From: an uncultured Bacilli bacterium
GTDB lineage: Bacteria > Bacillota_I > Bacilli_A > RF39 > UBA660
NCBI GenBank assembly: GCA_910579455.1
Contig: CAJTUT010000001.1
Location: forward strand, 1 to 64,000
Reading direction: 5' to 3'
DNA: 64,000 bases
Position 1 is the first letter of the stretch. Each line of letters starts with the position of its first letter. Of the stretch, positions 14,867 through 23,066 are shown piece after piece. The notes beneath the pieces are model-generated. The model was given only the letters and a program-made list of their open reading frames with translations, ran no database searches and was not told the origin of the DNA. The translations under genes were made by a program, and so were the position numbers.

Positions 14867-17357
14867 TAAAGAAGAAAAGAAAAAGTTAAAAGAGAAAAAG
14901 ATTATTTCTTCTTTCATTAAGAAAAAGGAAAAGAAAAATCAAACATATATTTCGAAAAAAATATTAAAAAACAAATATAAAAATGCTCAAACTTTCACAA
15001 ATGCAGATACAGTATCAGAAGAGGGTGTTATTAAATTAAAAACTGGAGAGTTTGCTAGAGTATATTCAGTAGATGCAATAGATTTATCTTTGACATCTAA
15101 TACTCAAAAAGCGAACTTTTTTAACCAATTAAAGTTTTTATATCAATTAAGAGATTTGAACTTGCGAATATATAAATTAGATGATATGATTGACTTGAAT
15201 GCAAATAAAGATTATTACAATAAACTTATTGAAGAATTTAGTCATGATGAAAATAAGGTTGCTTTTCTAAAAGAAAGATGTGAACGATTAGATATTTTGG
15301 AAAGAGAACATCTTACTACAACAAGTAGATATTACTTTGTCATTATTAGTGATAATGATAAGGCATTAGATCACATTGTAGAAGAGGTAGAAATGCAATG
15401 CTATAATATGACACCAAGATTAAATATTCAAAAAATTACAAATAAATTAGAAATATATCAATTTTTAGTTAACTTGTACTTAACCAATGCAAGTATAGAG
15501 CAAATTATGTGGAGCGATTTAGTAGAATTAGTTGCTCCTTTTTTTGTTAGTGAAAATATGAGTTATTTAAAAGTAGATGAGGAAGAGGTACAAATTGTAA
15601 CCATTAAAAAAATTCCACCATTTATTGATGAGTTATTTTTTGAAGAACTATTTAATGTTCCAGACACTAGAGCCTGTATCCATATTAAAGATACTATTCC
15701 AACTGAAGAACTTATTAGGAGATTAGATAGTAATTATGAATTTTTGATTTCAGAAAGAAGTACTACAAGAAAATTGTCAGATGCTACTCAAATGGATACT
15801 GAAAGAGAAAATTTTCAAGCACTTATGACTCAAATAAAAAATGGAGATGAAAAAATCAAAGAAGTAGATTTTATCATTGTAGTAAAAGGTAATAAGAGAG
15901 AAAGAGAAGATAAAATAAAGGAATTAAAAAAGATAGCAGATGTGTATCAAATTAAGTTAGATGTTCCTCGTATGAGACAGTTAGAAGGTTGGCAGTCATT
16001 TGATATAACAAAATCTGGTTTTAATGATTATCATAATTATCTTCCAAGTTTAACTCTTTCTGCATCATTTCCACTTACTATTACTCATTTTAACGATTCA
16101 ACAGGATATATGTTAGGAACTGATATTCATACTGCATTACCAACTATCTTTGATTTATTTCATAAAAATAAAACTCGTCCATCTAGTAATTTAGCAATTA
16201 TTGCTTCGACTGGAGGGGGAAAAAGTTTTACATTAAAGAAAATGATAATCAATGAAATAAATCGTGGTAATCGAGCAATTTTATTTGATGCAGAGGGGGA
16301 ATATCAAAAGTTAGTTACTAAAAATAAAGGAGAGTATATTGATTTATATTCTTCTAGTGGAGGAATTATCAATCCATTACAGGTTCGCTTCCTTCCAAGT
16401 GATCGAGAAGAAAAAGAGGATATTACCATAGACAAAGTGAATTTTGAAGATTGTCCTTTAGCAAAACATTTAGGTTCTTTAGAAACATTTATTAAATGTG
16501 CTTTTGAAGAAATTAAAGAGAGTGAAGTAGTTGTTATGCTTGATATGATTGAAAAATTATATAAAAGATTTGGAATTACACAACATACTAAAATATCTAG
16601 TTTAGAAAAATTAGAGAATACAGATTATCCTATTTTTAGTGATTTAATTGATTTTTTACCAGATTATAGAAATATGATTACTAATCCAGAACAATTAAAA
16701 ATAGTTGATAAGTTAGAAATATTATTAGATAGATTTAAAGTTGGAACTGATGCAATGTTATTTAATGGTTATACATCAGTTAATCTCGATTCAGATTTAA
16801 TTGCTTTCAATGTTAAAGACTTATTATATAGTAAAAATAAAAGAATTATTACAACTCAATTAGTTAATTTACTTACTTATTTGAATAACATTATTGTCAG
16901 TAACAAAATTGTTAATGATAAAGAAAAGGGAAGTAAAAGGCTTAAAAATATTATGGTTGTAGTAGATGAATTTCATTTATATCTTAAAAATACTGATAGC
17001 GAAGTTATCTTAACATTTGAACAAATTGCAAGAAGAATTAGAAAATATCATGGTTCATTCGTTCCAGCAACACAAAGTATTCATGACTTTATTGGAGATG
17101 ATGATTCAGTTAGAAGTGCTACTGCAATTTTTAATAATTGCCAATATCAACTTGTAGGTATGTTAAAAGAAGATGATTTGACTACTTATTTAAAATTGTT
17201 CTATCAAAATCCATTAACTGATACACAAAAGGAATTTTTGATGCAAGCTGAAATGGGAGAATTTCTACTTACTGTTAATCCAAAGAAGAGAATAAGAGTT
17301 AAAATTTTAGCAACGCCTATTGAAGTTGAACTCATGGGAGAGGAACTTAAAGTATGA
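14841..17357 (+). CDS. virB4: VirB4-family conjugation ATPase
   Basis: 838 residues. The C-terminal motor domain has Walker A (ASTGGGKSFT, near residue 455-463) and Walker B (VVVDEFH, near 706-712), then an arginine-containing EQIARRIRKY and a TQS motif, as in VirB4/TraE. The N-terminal half (about 50-400) is the usual VirB4 N-domain. The ATG at 14841 is only one base from AGGAG, so the TTG codons at 14847 or 14850 may be the true start. The protein powers channel assembly and transfer at the membrane. Next gene overlaps by 4 bp. Confidence 0.92.
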   Translation: MSLLKKKVSKEEKKKLKEKKIISSFIKKKEKKNQTYISKKILKNKYKNAQTFTNADTVSEEGVIKLKTGEFARVYSVDAIDLSLTSNTQKANFFNQLKFLYQLRDLNLRIYKLDDMIDLNANKDYYNKLIEEFSHDENKVAFLKERCERLDILEREHLTTTSRYYFVIISDNDKALDHIVEEVEMQCYNMTPRLNIQKITNKLEIYQFLVNLYLTNASIEQIMWSDLVELVAPFFVSENMSYLKVDEEEVQIVTIKKIPPFIDELFFEELFNVPDTRACIHIKDTIPTEELIRRLDSNYEFLISERSTTRKLSDATQMDTERENFQALMTQIKNGDEKIKEVDFIIVVKGNKREREDKIKELKKIADVYQIKLDVPRMRQLEGWQSFDITKSGFNDYHNYLPSLTLSASFPLTITHFNDSTGYMLGTDIHTALPTIFDLFHKNKTRPSSNLAIIASTGGGKSFTLKKMIINEINRGNRAILFDAEGEYQKLVTKNKGEYIDLYSSSGGIINPLQVRFLPSDREEKEDITIDKVNFEDCPLAKHLGSLETFIKCAFEEIKESEVVVMLDMIEKLYKRFGITQHTKISSLEKLENTDYPIFSDLIDFLPDYRNMITNPEQLKIVDKLEILLDRFKVGTDAMLFNGYTSVNLDSDLIAFNVKDLLYSKNKRIITTQLVNLLTYLNNIIVSNKIVNDKEKGSKRLKNIMVVVDEFHLYLKNTDSEVILTFEQIARRIRKYHGSFVPATQSIHDFIGDDDSVRSATAIFNNCQYQLVGMLKEDDLTTYLKLFYQNPLTDTQKEFLMQAEMGEFLLTVNPKKRIRVKILATPIEVELMGEELKV

Positions 17358-17536
17358 AACAACTTACAGATAGACAATTAAAAAATAGATTTAAAAGAAT
17401 GTATCAAGAAGAGTTTGATGATCCTAATGAATCATTTATGGATTTCTTATTAGACTTAATTCCTAGAAATATATTATTAAAAATGTTATCAAAGGGAAAT
17501 AGATTTTATTATTCTATATTCCATAAATATAAATAA
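17354..17536 (+). CDS. Small basic protein between VirB4 and the M23 hydrolase
   Basis: 60 residues, starting inside the VirB4 stop (ATGA) and ending on TAATG with the next gene, so tightly coupled on both sides. Amphipathic, no clear membrane helix. Coupling suggests a channel accessory role. Not recognised. Confidence 0.6.
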   Translation: MKQLTDRQLKNRFKRMYQEEFDDPNESFMDFLLDLIPRNILLKMLSKGNRFYYSIFHKYK

Positions 17537-18471
17537 TGAAAAATAAGAAGAAACAAAATATCTTTTTGAAAATTATTGGTGGTAGTACCATTTTATCCAT
17601 AGCATTTGTTATGGTTATTTTAATTTGTGTTCTTATGTTATTAGATTTTTTTGGAACTAATTTAACAAAAGAAAAGGTAAGTAATAATGCAGAATATGCT
17701 GATGCTTATACTATGACTGTAAATAAATATTTAAGAAATGGGTATGTACCACTTCAAAGAATATTATATTTCTATTTAGAAAACAATGGTCTAACAATAG
17801 ATACACTTTACACCATGAATCAAAATGTAGAAGCGAAAACTGCGAAAGAAATATCAACTGTTTGTGAAGATGTACGAGTTAAAAATATGGGTGCTTGTAT
17901 GGAAAGTAATTTAAAAGAAAATGAAGATTATTTAATAGTAAGTACAGGATATTTTAATTTTCCATTAGATGTTCAGTCATTTACAGTAACAAGTTTTTTT
18001 AATGAACAAAGAGTTATTTATGGAAAAAGTAATGTTCATAATGGTTGGGATTTAGCAGTACCTGCTCAAACTCCAGTATATTCAGTTTGTAGTGGGACAG
18101 TAGAAAAAGTTAATTATACTCAAAGTGAGAATATTCCTTATGATAAAAGTGGGAATAGTATTGGTAATACAATAACAATAAAATGTGATGAGGATTATGC
18201 TGAAACTTATTATGTAGTTTTTGCTCATCTTTATCCAAATAGTTCAAAGGTTAAGGTAGGAGATAAAGTAAATCATTGGACAGAAGTTGCTTCAGTTGGA
18301 ACAACAGGACACTCAACTGGTAACCATCTTCATTATCAAGTACAAGATCAAAATGGAGGGTTACTTGATGGTATGAAGTTTATAGATTTTACTTTATCAA
18401 GAACAACAAACAGTGGTTATAATCCCCCTAGTTTTAATAATGGGGAAGCACCTTTTAGTCCTATAAATTAG
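17536..18471 (+). CDS. Membrane-bound M23 peptidoglycan endopeptidase of the transfer channel
   Basis: 311 residues. An N-terminal membrane helix (about 12-38), a linker domain, then an M23/LytM domain with His168 and Asp172 (HNGWD) and the closing HLH motif (His264-His266), all zinc ligands or catalytic residues. ICE channels use such enzymes to open the cell wall locally. Unlike many ICE homologues there is no separate NlpC/P60 or lysozyme domain. Starts on the last base of the previous stop codon. Confidence 0.88.
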   Translation: MKNKKKQNIFLKIIGGSTILSIAFVMVILICVLMLLDFFGTNLTKEKVSNNAEYADAYTMTVNKYLRNGYVPLQRILYFYLENNGLTIDTLYTMNQNVEAKTAKEISTVCEDVRVKNMGACMESNLKENEDYLIVSTGYFNFPLDVQSFTVTSFFNEQRVIYGKSNVHNGWDLAVPAQTPVYSVCSGTVEKVNYTQSENIPYDKSGNSIGNTITIKCDEDYAETYYVVFAHLYPNSSKVKVGDKVNHWTEVASVGTTGHSTGNHLHYQVQDQNGGLLDGMKFIDFTLSRTTNSGYNPPSFNNGEAPFSPIN

Positions 18472-18747
18472 GTAAGTAGCCACTTTCCACATAAGATGTG
18501 GTCATAGAAAAGTATTGAAATAAAAGTAAAAAAACAACATAGGTAGCCACTTTCCACATGAAAAGTGGTCATTTTCGCAAGTGCGAAAAAAGTAAGACAC
18601 CATAATTTATACTTGATTTTATAAAGGAAAATTAAGTTTGTGGTGTCGCTCCCCTTATGCCCATTAAAAATATGCAATATTTTTATTAAGAAAACACATT
18701 CAAAATGTGGAAAGTGGCTACCATTCATTATTAGAAATGGAGGTTTT
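18472..18747 (+). other. Probable origin of transfer (oriT)
   Basis: A noncoding stretch packed with repeats immediately before the relaxosome genes. TAGCCACTTTCCACAT occurs at 18477-18492 and 18544-18559, and its reverse complement at 18705-18720 (18 bp when GG/CC is included). Also seen are the hairpin CCACAT-AAG-ATGTGG (18487-18501), a perfect 8-bp hairpin TTTTCGCA-AG-TGCGAAAA (18572-18589), and long-range arms GACACCA (18596-18602) with TGGTGTC (18641-18647) leading into GTGTCGCTCCCCTTATG. This last string loosely recalls IncQ/pSK41-type nick regions. The exact nick site is not known. Confidence 0.65.
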
Positions 18748-18957
18748 ATGATAAGAGGTTTAATTAGAACAACTTTAAGAATTGATAATAATTTAAAAAC
18801 AAGAATAGAGTTGTTAGCAATAAAAAATAATATGAGTTTTAATAAAATGTTGACCTATATTATCGAATTAGGGTATGGAACTTATATGGAAAAATTTGAT
18901 AAATATTATGAAGAACAAAATAAAAAAATTAAAAGCGAGGTGTTAAATAATGACTAG
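18748..18957 (+). CDS. Ribbon-helix-helix (CopG/Arc-like) DNA-binding protein
   Basis: 69 residues from the ATG at 18748 (TGGAGG upstream); a longer frame would run into the oriT repeats. It has the pattern RTTLRIDNNLKTRIELLA, then NMSFNKMLTYIIELG, typical of a short beta strand and two helices. First gene after oriT, so probably an oriT-binding relaxosome accessory or autoregulator. Overlaps the next gene by 8 bp. Confidence 0.7.
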   Translation: MIRGLIRTTLRIDNNLKTRIELLAIKNNMSFNKMLTYIIELGYGTYMEKFDKYYEEQNKKIKSEVLNND

Positions 18958-19363
18958 AATTCGTGTATATACTGATGAAGAAATAAGAAGATTATTTCAA
19001 AGTGGTAATGTATTATCCATAAAAAATAAAAGTCAAATTGTATATAAAAAAGAATTTAAACTATGGGCAATTTATGAAAAAATATCCCATCCAGAAAAAA
19101 CAGCTAGACAAATTTTTGAAAGTGCAGGTTTTGATATGACTATACTTGATGGAAGAACTCCTCAAAAAAGGTTGCATTCTTGGATAGAAAAGTATAAAAT
19201 GTATGGAGATGAATATTTTATTGAAAGAAATAAATATACTTATTCATCTAATCATAAAAAAATAGAAATCAATCATTCAAAAAATTTGCATGATGAATCA
19301 AAATATTATTTGTTACAAATAAGTGATAGTGAAATAAATGTTATTCCAGTATCATTAAAATAA
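18950..19363 (+). CDS. HTH protein of the relaxosome region
   Basis: 137 residues. The centre (EFKLWAIYEKI, TARQIFESAGFDMTILDGR, then RLHSWIEKYK) follows the helix-turn-helix pattern of IS3 OrfA-like/transposase-type DNA-binding domains. Sitting among oriT and relaxase genes it probably binds oriT or the local promoter. The exact family is uncertain. Confidence 0.55.
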   Translation: MTRIRVYTDEEIRRLFQSGNVLSIKNKSQIVYKKEFKLWAIYEKISHPEKTARQIFESAGFDMTILDGRTPQKRLHSWIEKYKMYGDEYFIERNKYTYSSNHKKIEINHSKNLHDESKYYLLQISDSEINVIPVSLK

Positions 19364-19375
19364 AAAAGGTGCATC

Positions 19376-19705
19376 ATGAAAAAATTAACTATAAGAATTG
19401 ATGATTATATGTATGATAGACTTAATCTAACTGCGACAGAGAATAAAACATCTATCAATAAAATTATTGCTTCCATAGTAAAACAATTTATGGATCAACC
19501 AAAAGAGATTAACTATTTGAAGGAATTAGATGAAAGATTAAATGCTATTTCAAAACAACTTGAAGGAATATCTAAAAGGCAGTATCTTCATTTTAATATA
19601 TCATCTCAACATTTTGCTAATCATGGATATTTATCCAATGCAGATATAAAAGATGATAAATGTTTAAATGAGATTTTAGGAAAGAATAAAAATTACCATG
19701 AGTAA
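19376..19705 (+). CDS. MobC-like ribbon-helix-helix accessory protein
   Basis: 109 residues. The N-terminal RHH (KKLTIRIDDYMYDRLNLTA, then TSINKIIASIVKQFM) is followed by a short coiled segment. It lies directly before and overlaps the relaxase gene by 8 bp, the place of MobC-type proteins that melt or mark the nick region. Confidence 0.6.
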   Translation: MKKLTIRIDDYMYDRLNLTATENKTSINKIIASIVKQFMDQPKEINYLKELDERLNAISKQLEGISKRQYLHFNISSQHFANHGYLSNADIKDDKCLNEILGKNKNYHE

Positions 19706-21056
19706 AAAAAGTCCTAATGTCATTTTTAAAAGTAAATATTGTTTAGCACTTAATTGTGTTGATAATAAAAATAATTCTTTAAGTTATAAGGAAGATAGAT
19801 TAAAAGATGTAGATGATATGGTCGATTACTTTTCAAATGCAAAAAAGAAAGTAGTTGGTATGTTTGAATATTATATGGGGCATACACGAAGAGAAAATAT
19901 AAATCTCGTTTTAGAAAATGGGAAGTATGCAACTAAACAGGATATAAAAAAAATTAAAACTGATTATAAGAAATATATAGAAAAATCTAATTTATGGAAA
20001 GGTATAGTTAGTTTTCAACCAGAATATCTAACTGAAAATATTTCTATAAAAGATTTAGAACAAAAAATGGCAAAAGAAATAATGCCACAGTTTTTAAAAT
20101 ATTGTGGATTCAAAGATGTTAAAAATATGAGTTATGTTTTTTCCATTCATACAAATAAAAAACATCCTCACATACATCTCGCATTCATAGAAAAGAAACC
20201 AAATTACCTTTATTGTGATAATAAAGTAAATTATCGAAGAAAAGGTAAGATTACAGTAGATGAACAAAGGTATTTAAAAAGACTAATAGAACTTTCTATT
20301 GAAAGAGAAAAGTATTACACACCTTTATTGAAGAAAACAAATGAAGATATTGATTATCTAAAATCATTTTTTAATCCTAATGAAAAAAATTTTATTCTAA
20401 AAAATGTAGATGAGATTTTTATAGAAGAGAAAATTTTAAAATTAGGAGAGCTTGTAAAAGAATATCGTAGCATAAATAATCAAAATTCTAATAAAGTAAA
20501 ATATAATTCTATTAAGAATAATGAATTAGGAAAAGAAATAAAATGTTTAACAAAAGATATAAAAAAATATTTATTAAATGATGAGAGTTCTTTCCTTTAT
20601 AATAAAAAGAATGATGTCAATGATGATTTAGATAAATTAAATAAATATTTTGAAAAGTTAGATTATGAAAATAATATTGATAGCGATATATTAAATAATA
20701 GTATTGTTAATAAAAAAGAAGAGTATATTGATAATTATATTTTGAACTCTATTGTTAACCATGCTTTATATAAATATAATCGTATTTCATTTATTGTTAA
20801 AAATAAAAATGATTTGGATCATATAACAATAGAAGATTTGATTCAAGAAGTAGCATATCAAAATTCTAAAAGAGAAAATAGAACTGATAAAGAAAGAAGA
20901 AAACAAGTTTTAGATAATTACTTTAAAGGTAGTAATAATATGTTAAAATTTCCTAGTAAATATAAAATGGAAAAGGCGATTAAAAATATCAATTATGAAA
21001 TGAATAAAGCAACAGAAGAATTTAGTAAATTATTTAATTATTCAAATGAGAAATAG
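19698..21056 (+). CDS. Relaxase (MobL-like)
   Basis: 452 residues. The three-histidine metal motif is at H156-P-H158-I-H160 (KHPHIHLAFIEKKP). Upstream are FEYYMGHTRRENIN (Tyr58/59 as possible nucleophiles; others are possible) and LWKGIVSFQPEYL, a layout seen in MobL-family relaxases of Firmicutes such as those of pLS20-type plasmids. The rest is helical and charged. It should nick oriT and pilot the strand through VirD4. The MOB class is my judgement and MOBP is the alternative. Confidence 0.8.
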   Translation: MSKKSPNVIFKSKYCLALNCVDNKNNSLSYKEDRLKDVDDMVDYFSNAKKKVVGMFEYYMGHTRRENINLVLENGKYATKQDIKKIKTDYKKYIEKSNLWKGIVSFQPEYLTENISIKDLEQKMAKEIMPQFLKYCGFKDVKNMSYVFSIHTNKKHPHIHLAFIEKKPNYLYCDNKVNYRRKGKITVDEQRYLKRLIELSIEREKYYTPLLKKTNEDIDYLKSFFNPNEKNFILKNVDEIFIEEKILKLGELVKEYRSINNQNSNKVKYNSIKNNELGKEIKCLTKDIKKYLLNDESSFLYNKKNDVNDDLDKLNKYFEKLDYENNIDSDILNNSIVNKKEEYIDNYILNSIVNHALYKYNRISFIVKNKNDLDHITIEDLIQEVAYQNSKRENRTDKERRKQVLDNYFKGSNNMLKFPSKYKMEKAIKNINYEMNKATEEFSKLFNYSNEK

Positions 21057-21081
21057 GAGCAATTTATAGTTGCTCTTTTTA
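21057..21081 (+). terminator. Terminator after relaxase gene
   Basis: GAGCAA (21057-21062) pairs with TTGCTC (21070-21075) and runs into five T, starting one base after the stop codon. Another gene of the same operon follows 20 bp later. Confidence 0.75.
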
Positions 21082-21103
21082 TATTGAAAGAAAGGAGGAC
21101 ACT

Positions 21104-21502
21104 ATGGCAAAATTTAATATTGAAGTAGTAGAAACATTAAGTAGAGTAGTAGAAATAGATGCTGATACATTGGATGATGCTTTATTTATGGCAGAAGAAA
21201 TGTATAATAATGAAGAAATTGAATTAGATTACAATGATAAGGTATCAACTGATTATAAAGAATATCCATATCCAAGATTTCAAGATGATTTTAATGTGGA
21301 CTTGAACTATTCTAAAGAAGATAATAAGTTAAAAGTAAAATCTGGAAATATAATTGAATCTGAACATAGTTGCAATAACTCTGAAGAATTGTTAAAAATA
21401 GTTAGCGAAACCTTTGCAAAATGGGAAAGAGAAGATTTTAAAAAAAGAATGAAAGTTGCAAAAGAAATGAAAAGAAAATTAAAAGAAGAGAAGGAGAAAT
21501 AG
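21104..21502 (+). CDS. DpnD/PcfM-like protein
   Basis: 132 residues. The first 45 (FNIEVVETLSRVVEIDADTL, DDALFMAEEMYNNEEIEL) match the short DpnD/PcfM-type domain found in many Gram-positive mobile elements. The rest is charged and ends in a lysine/glutamate-rich coiled tail. Its role in transfer is unknown. ATG after AGGAGGACACT. Confidence 0.6.
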   Translation: MAKFNIEVVETLSRVVEIDADTLDDALFMAEEMYNNEEIELDYNDKVSTDYKEYPYPRFQDDFNVDLNYSKEDNKLKVKSGNIIESEHSCNNSEELLKIVSETFAKWEREDFKKRMKVAKEMKRKLKEEKEK

Positions 21503-21504
21503 AA

Positions 21505-21636
21505 ATGTTTATTTTTTTAGTATCGCTAATAATGTTATTAGTGATTTTTTTATGGTCTGCTTGTATTATTTCAAGTAGAATTTCAAGAGAAGAAGAGAAA
21601 AATGATTATGAAAAAGTTTTTAAAAATATGGATTAA
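21505..21636 (+). CDS. Small single-pass membrane protein
   Basis: 43 residues (MFIFLVSLIMLLVIFLWSAC, then a short charged tail). A GAAGGAGAAATAGAA site directly before the ATG supports translation. It begins 2 bp after the previous stop codon and overlaps the next gene. One membrane helix at residues 2-23. Not recognised. Confidence 0.5.
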   Translation: MFIFLVSLIMLLVIFLWSACIISSRISREEEKNDYEKVFKNMD

Positions 21637-22063
21637 CTTTTGGGGACATAGGTATAGAATTTTTCAAAATGATAGAGTGATAAAAGAAATATTGATTTAT
21701 CACAAAAGAATATATGAATTGGAGGAAAAACAAATGAAAATGTTAGAAAGATATAACAAACTTTCAAAGGAAGATAAATCCTATTTAGAAAGTTTTATTA
21801 TTTATAGAGAAATTTATGATAATGCGAAAGCAAAAAATATAGAACTGTCTGATGATACTGTTGAAGATTTAAAGGAGTATATCATGGAATTTCATGATGA
21901 TTATTATAATTATGATTTATCGCAAATGACTAATTTTATTTCTATAAATTACTTAAATAATAAATTTACTTTAAGACAATTACAAAATTTTGATAAAGAA
22001 GATTTGTATGATGCTTTAGAAGAAAATAATATTGAAATGCTTATTGAAAACTATGAAAGGTAG
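21608..22063 (+). CDS. Unknown charged helical protein
   Basis: About 151 residues; start at ATG 21608 (or 21602) inside the preceding small membrane gene. A coiled-coil-like stretch spans residues 30-70, the rest is acidic, and the end is NYER. Unknown function in the transfer region. Confidence 0.5.
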   Translation: MKKFLKIWINFWGHRYRIFQNDRVIKEILIYHKRIYELEEKQMKMLERYNKLSKEDKSYLESFIIYREIYDNAKAKNIELSDDTVEDLKEYIMEFHDDYYNYDLSQMTNFISINYLNNKFTLRQLQNFDKEDLYDALEENNIEMLIENYER

Positions 22064-22072
22064 GGGATTATA

Positions 22073-22333
22073 ATGGATTTTTCAAAATTAAATGTTGAAT
22101 TTTCTAATATGCAAAAGACAGTAACAAAATATACTGAAATAATTGTATTAGTTAATTTAAAAGTAAAAGATAATTTAAAAAGTATCAGTAAATATGAAAC
22201 TAAAATGAAAAATACAAAAAATAAAATAGAAAAAGATATAGCTCATTTGTATATAACAATGTTAAAATGCGAGAATGAGTTTTTAGAGAGTTTAGTAAAG
22301 GAGCAGGAAGATAAAAATGAAAAAGGTGTTTGA
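22073..22333 (+). CDS. Small helical protein, unknown
   Basis: 86 residues, ATG at 22073 after AGGGGATTATA. Entirely helical and lysine-rich, likely coiled-coil. The next gene overlaps by 17 bp. Not recognised. Confidence 0.5.
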   Translation: MDFSKLNVEFSNMQKTVTKYTEIIVLVNLKVKDNLKSISKYETKMKNTKNKIEKDIAHLYITMLKCENEFLESLVKEQEDKNEKGV

Positions 22334-23063
22334 TGAAGAAAGAGGAGAAAAATATTATTTAACAGTTGCAAATTATGTTAATAATAGATTATATATTCAA
22401 GTAGATAAGAATCCTAATGGAGAATTACTTGATGACTATGATTATATGGTTGAAGTAACACAAAATATTCCAGAAATAACCATAGATAAATTAAATCAAG
22501 TATATTTATCAGATGAAATCTCTGGAGGAATTAAGTATAAACTTTTAGATGAAGGTTTTATAAGTAAAACTATAAATATAATTGAATATAATGGGAGAAA
22601 GTGCCATTTAGTAGAAGTTGATTTGGAAAAGCTTAAAGAATATGATAAAGAAGGTGTTGAAAAGTTTTTGGAATTAAATCAAGAAAAAGGATTGTTAAAT
22701 CAATACTCTTTAGAAGAAATAAAAGAATTGCTAATAAAAAAAGAAAAATTAGTGTATGTTGATACAGGTTCAGAGGAAATAGTTGTAAGATATGAAGATT
22801 TACCTGATGTAATAGTAGATTTGAATTATAAACTAGGCTCTGTTGATTTAAAAGTATATGATTATAATAATCCATCTTCAATACCTATTTTAAATACAAT
22901 AGGATACTTTTTAGATAGATGTGATCAAGATGTTAGAAAAGATATAATTGAAAGATTAGTAGGTTTACAAACAGATGAAATTGAAATTAAAGATTATAAA
23001 GTAATTGATGAAGATATGCTTGATGATGTTAGAAAATCTTTGGAAAATAAAATGGAAAGATAG
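22317..23063 (+). CDS. DUF4313-like protein
   Basis: 248 residues. The N-terminus (EKYYLTVANYVNNRLYIQVD, then MVEVTQNIPE) resembles the short DUF4313-type proteins of Gram-positive mobile elements. The remainder is acidic with an ELNQEKGLL segment and a LYDYNN-like beta region, and ends in KMER. Role unknown. It lies just before the VirD4 gene. Confidence 0.45.
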   Translation: MKKVFDEERGEKYYLTVANYVNNRLYIQVDKNPNGELLDDYDYMVEVTQNIPEITIDKLNQVYLSDEISGGIKYKLLDEGFISKTINIIEYNGRKCHLVEVDLEKLKEYDKEGVEKFLELNQEKGLLNQYSLEEIKELLIKKEKLVYVDTGSEEIVVRYEDLPDVIVDLNYKLGSVDLKVYDYNNPSSIPILNTIGYFLDRCDQDVRKDIIERLVGLQTDEIEIKDYKVIDEDMLDDVRKSLENKMER

Positions 23064-23066
23064 TTT

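Noticed and set aside
18481..18722. TAGCCACTTTCCACAT repeats read as a CRISPR array
   Set aside because: Only two direct copies and one inverted copy with unequal spacing, no cas genes; oriT fits better.
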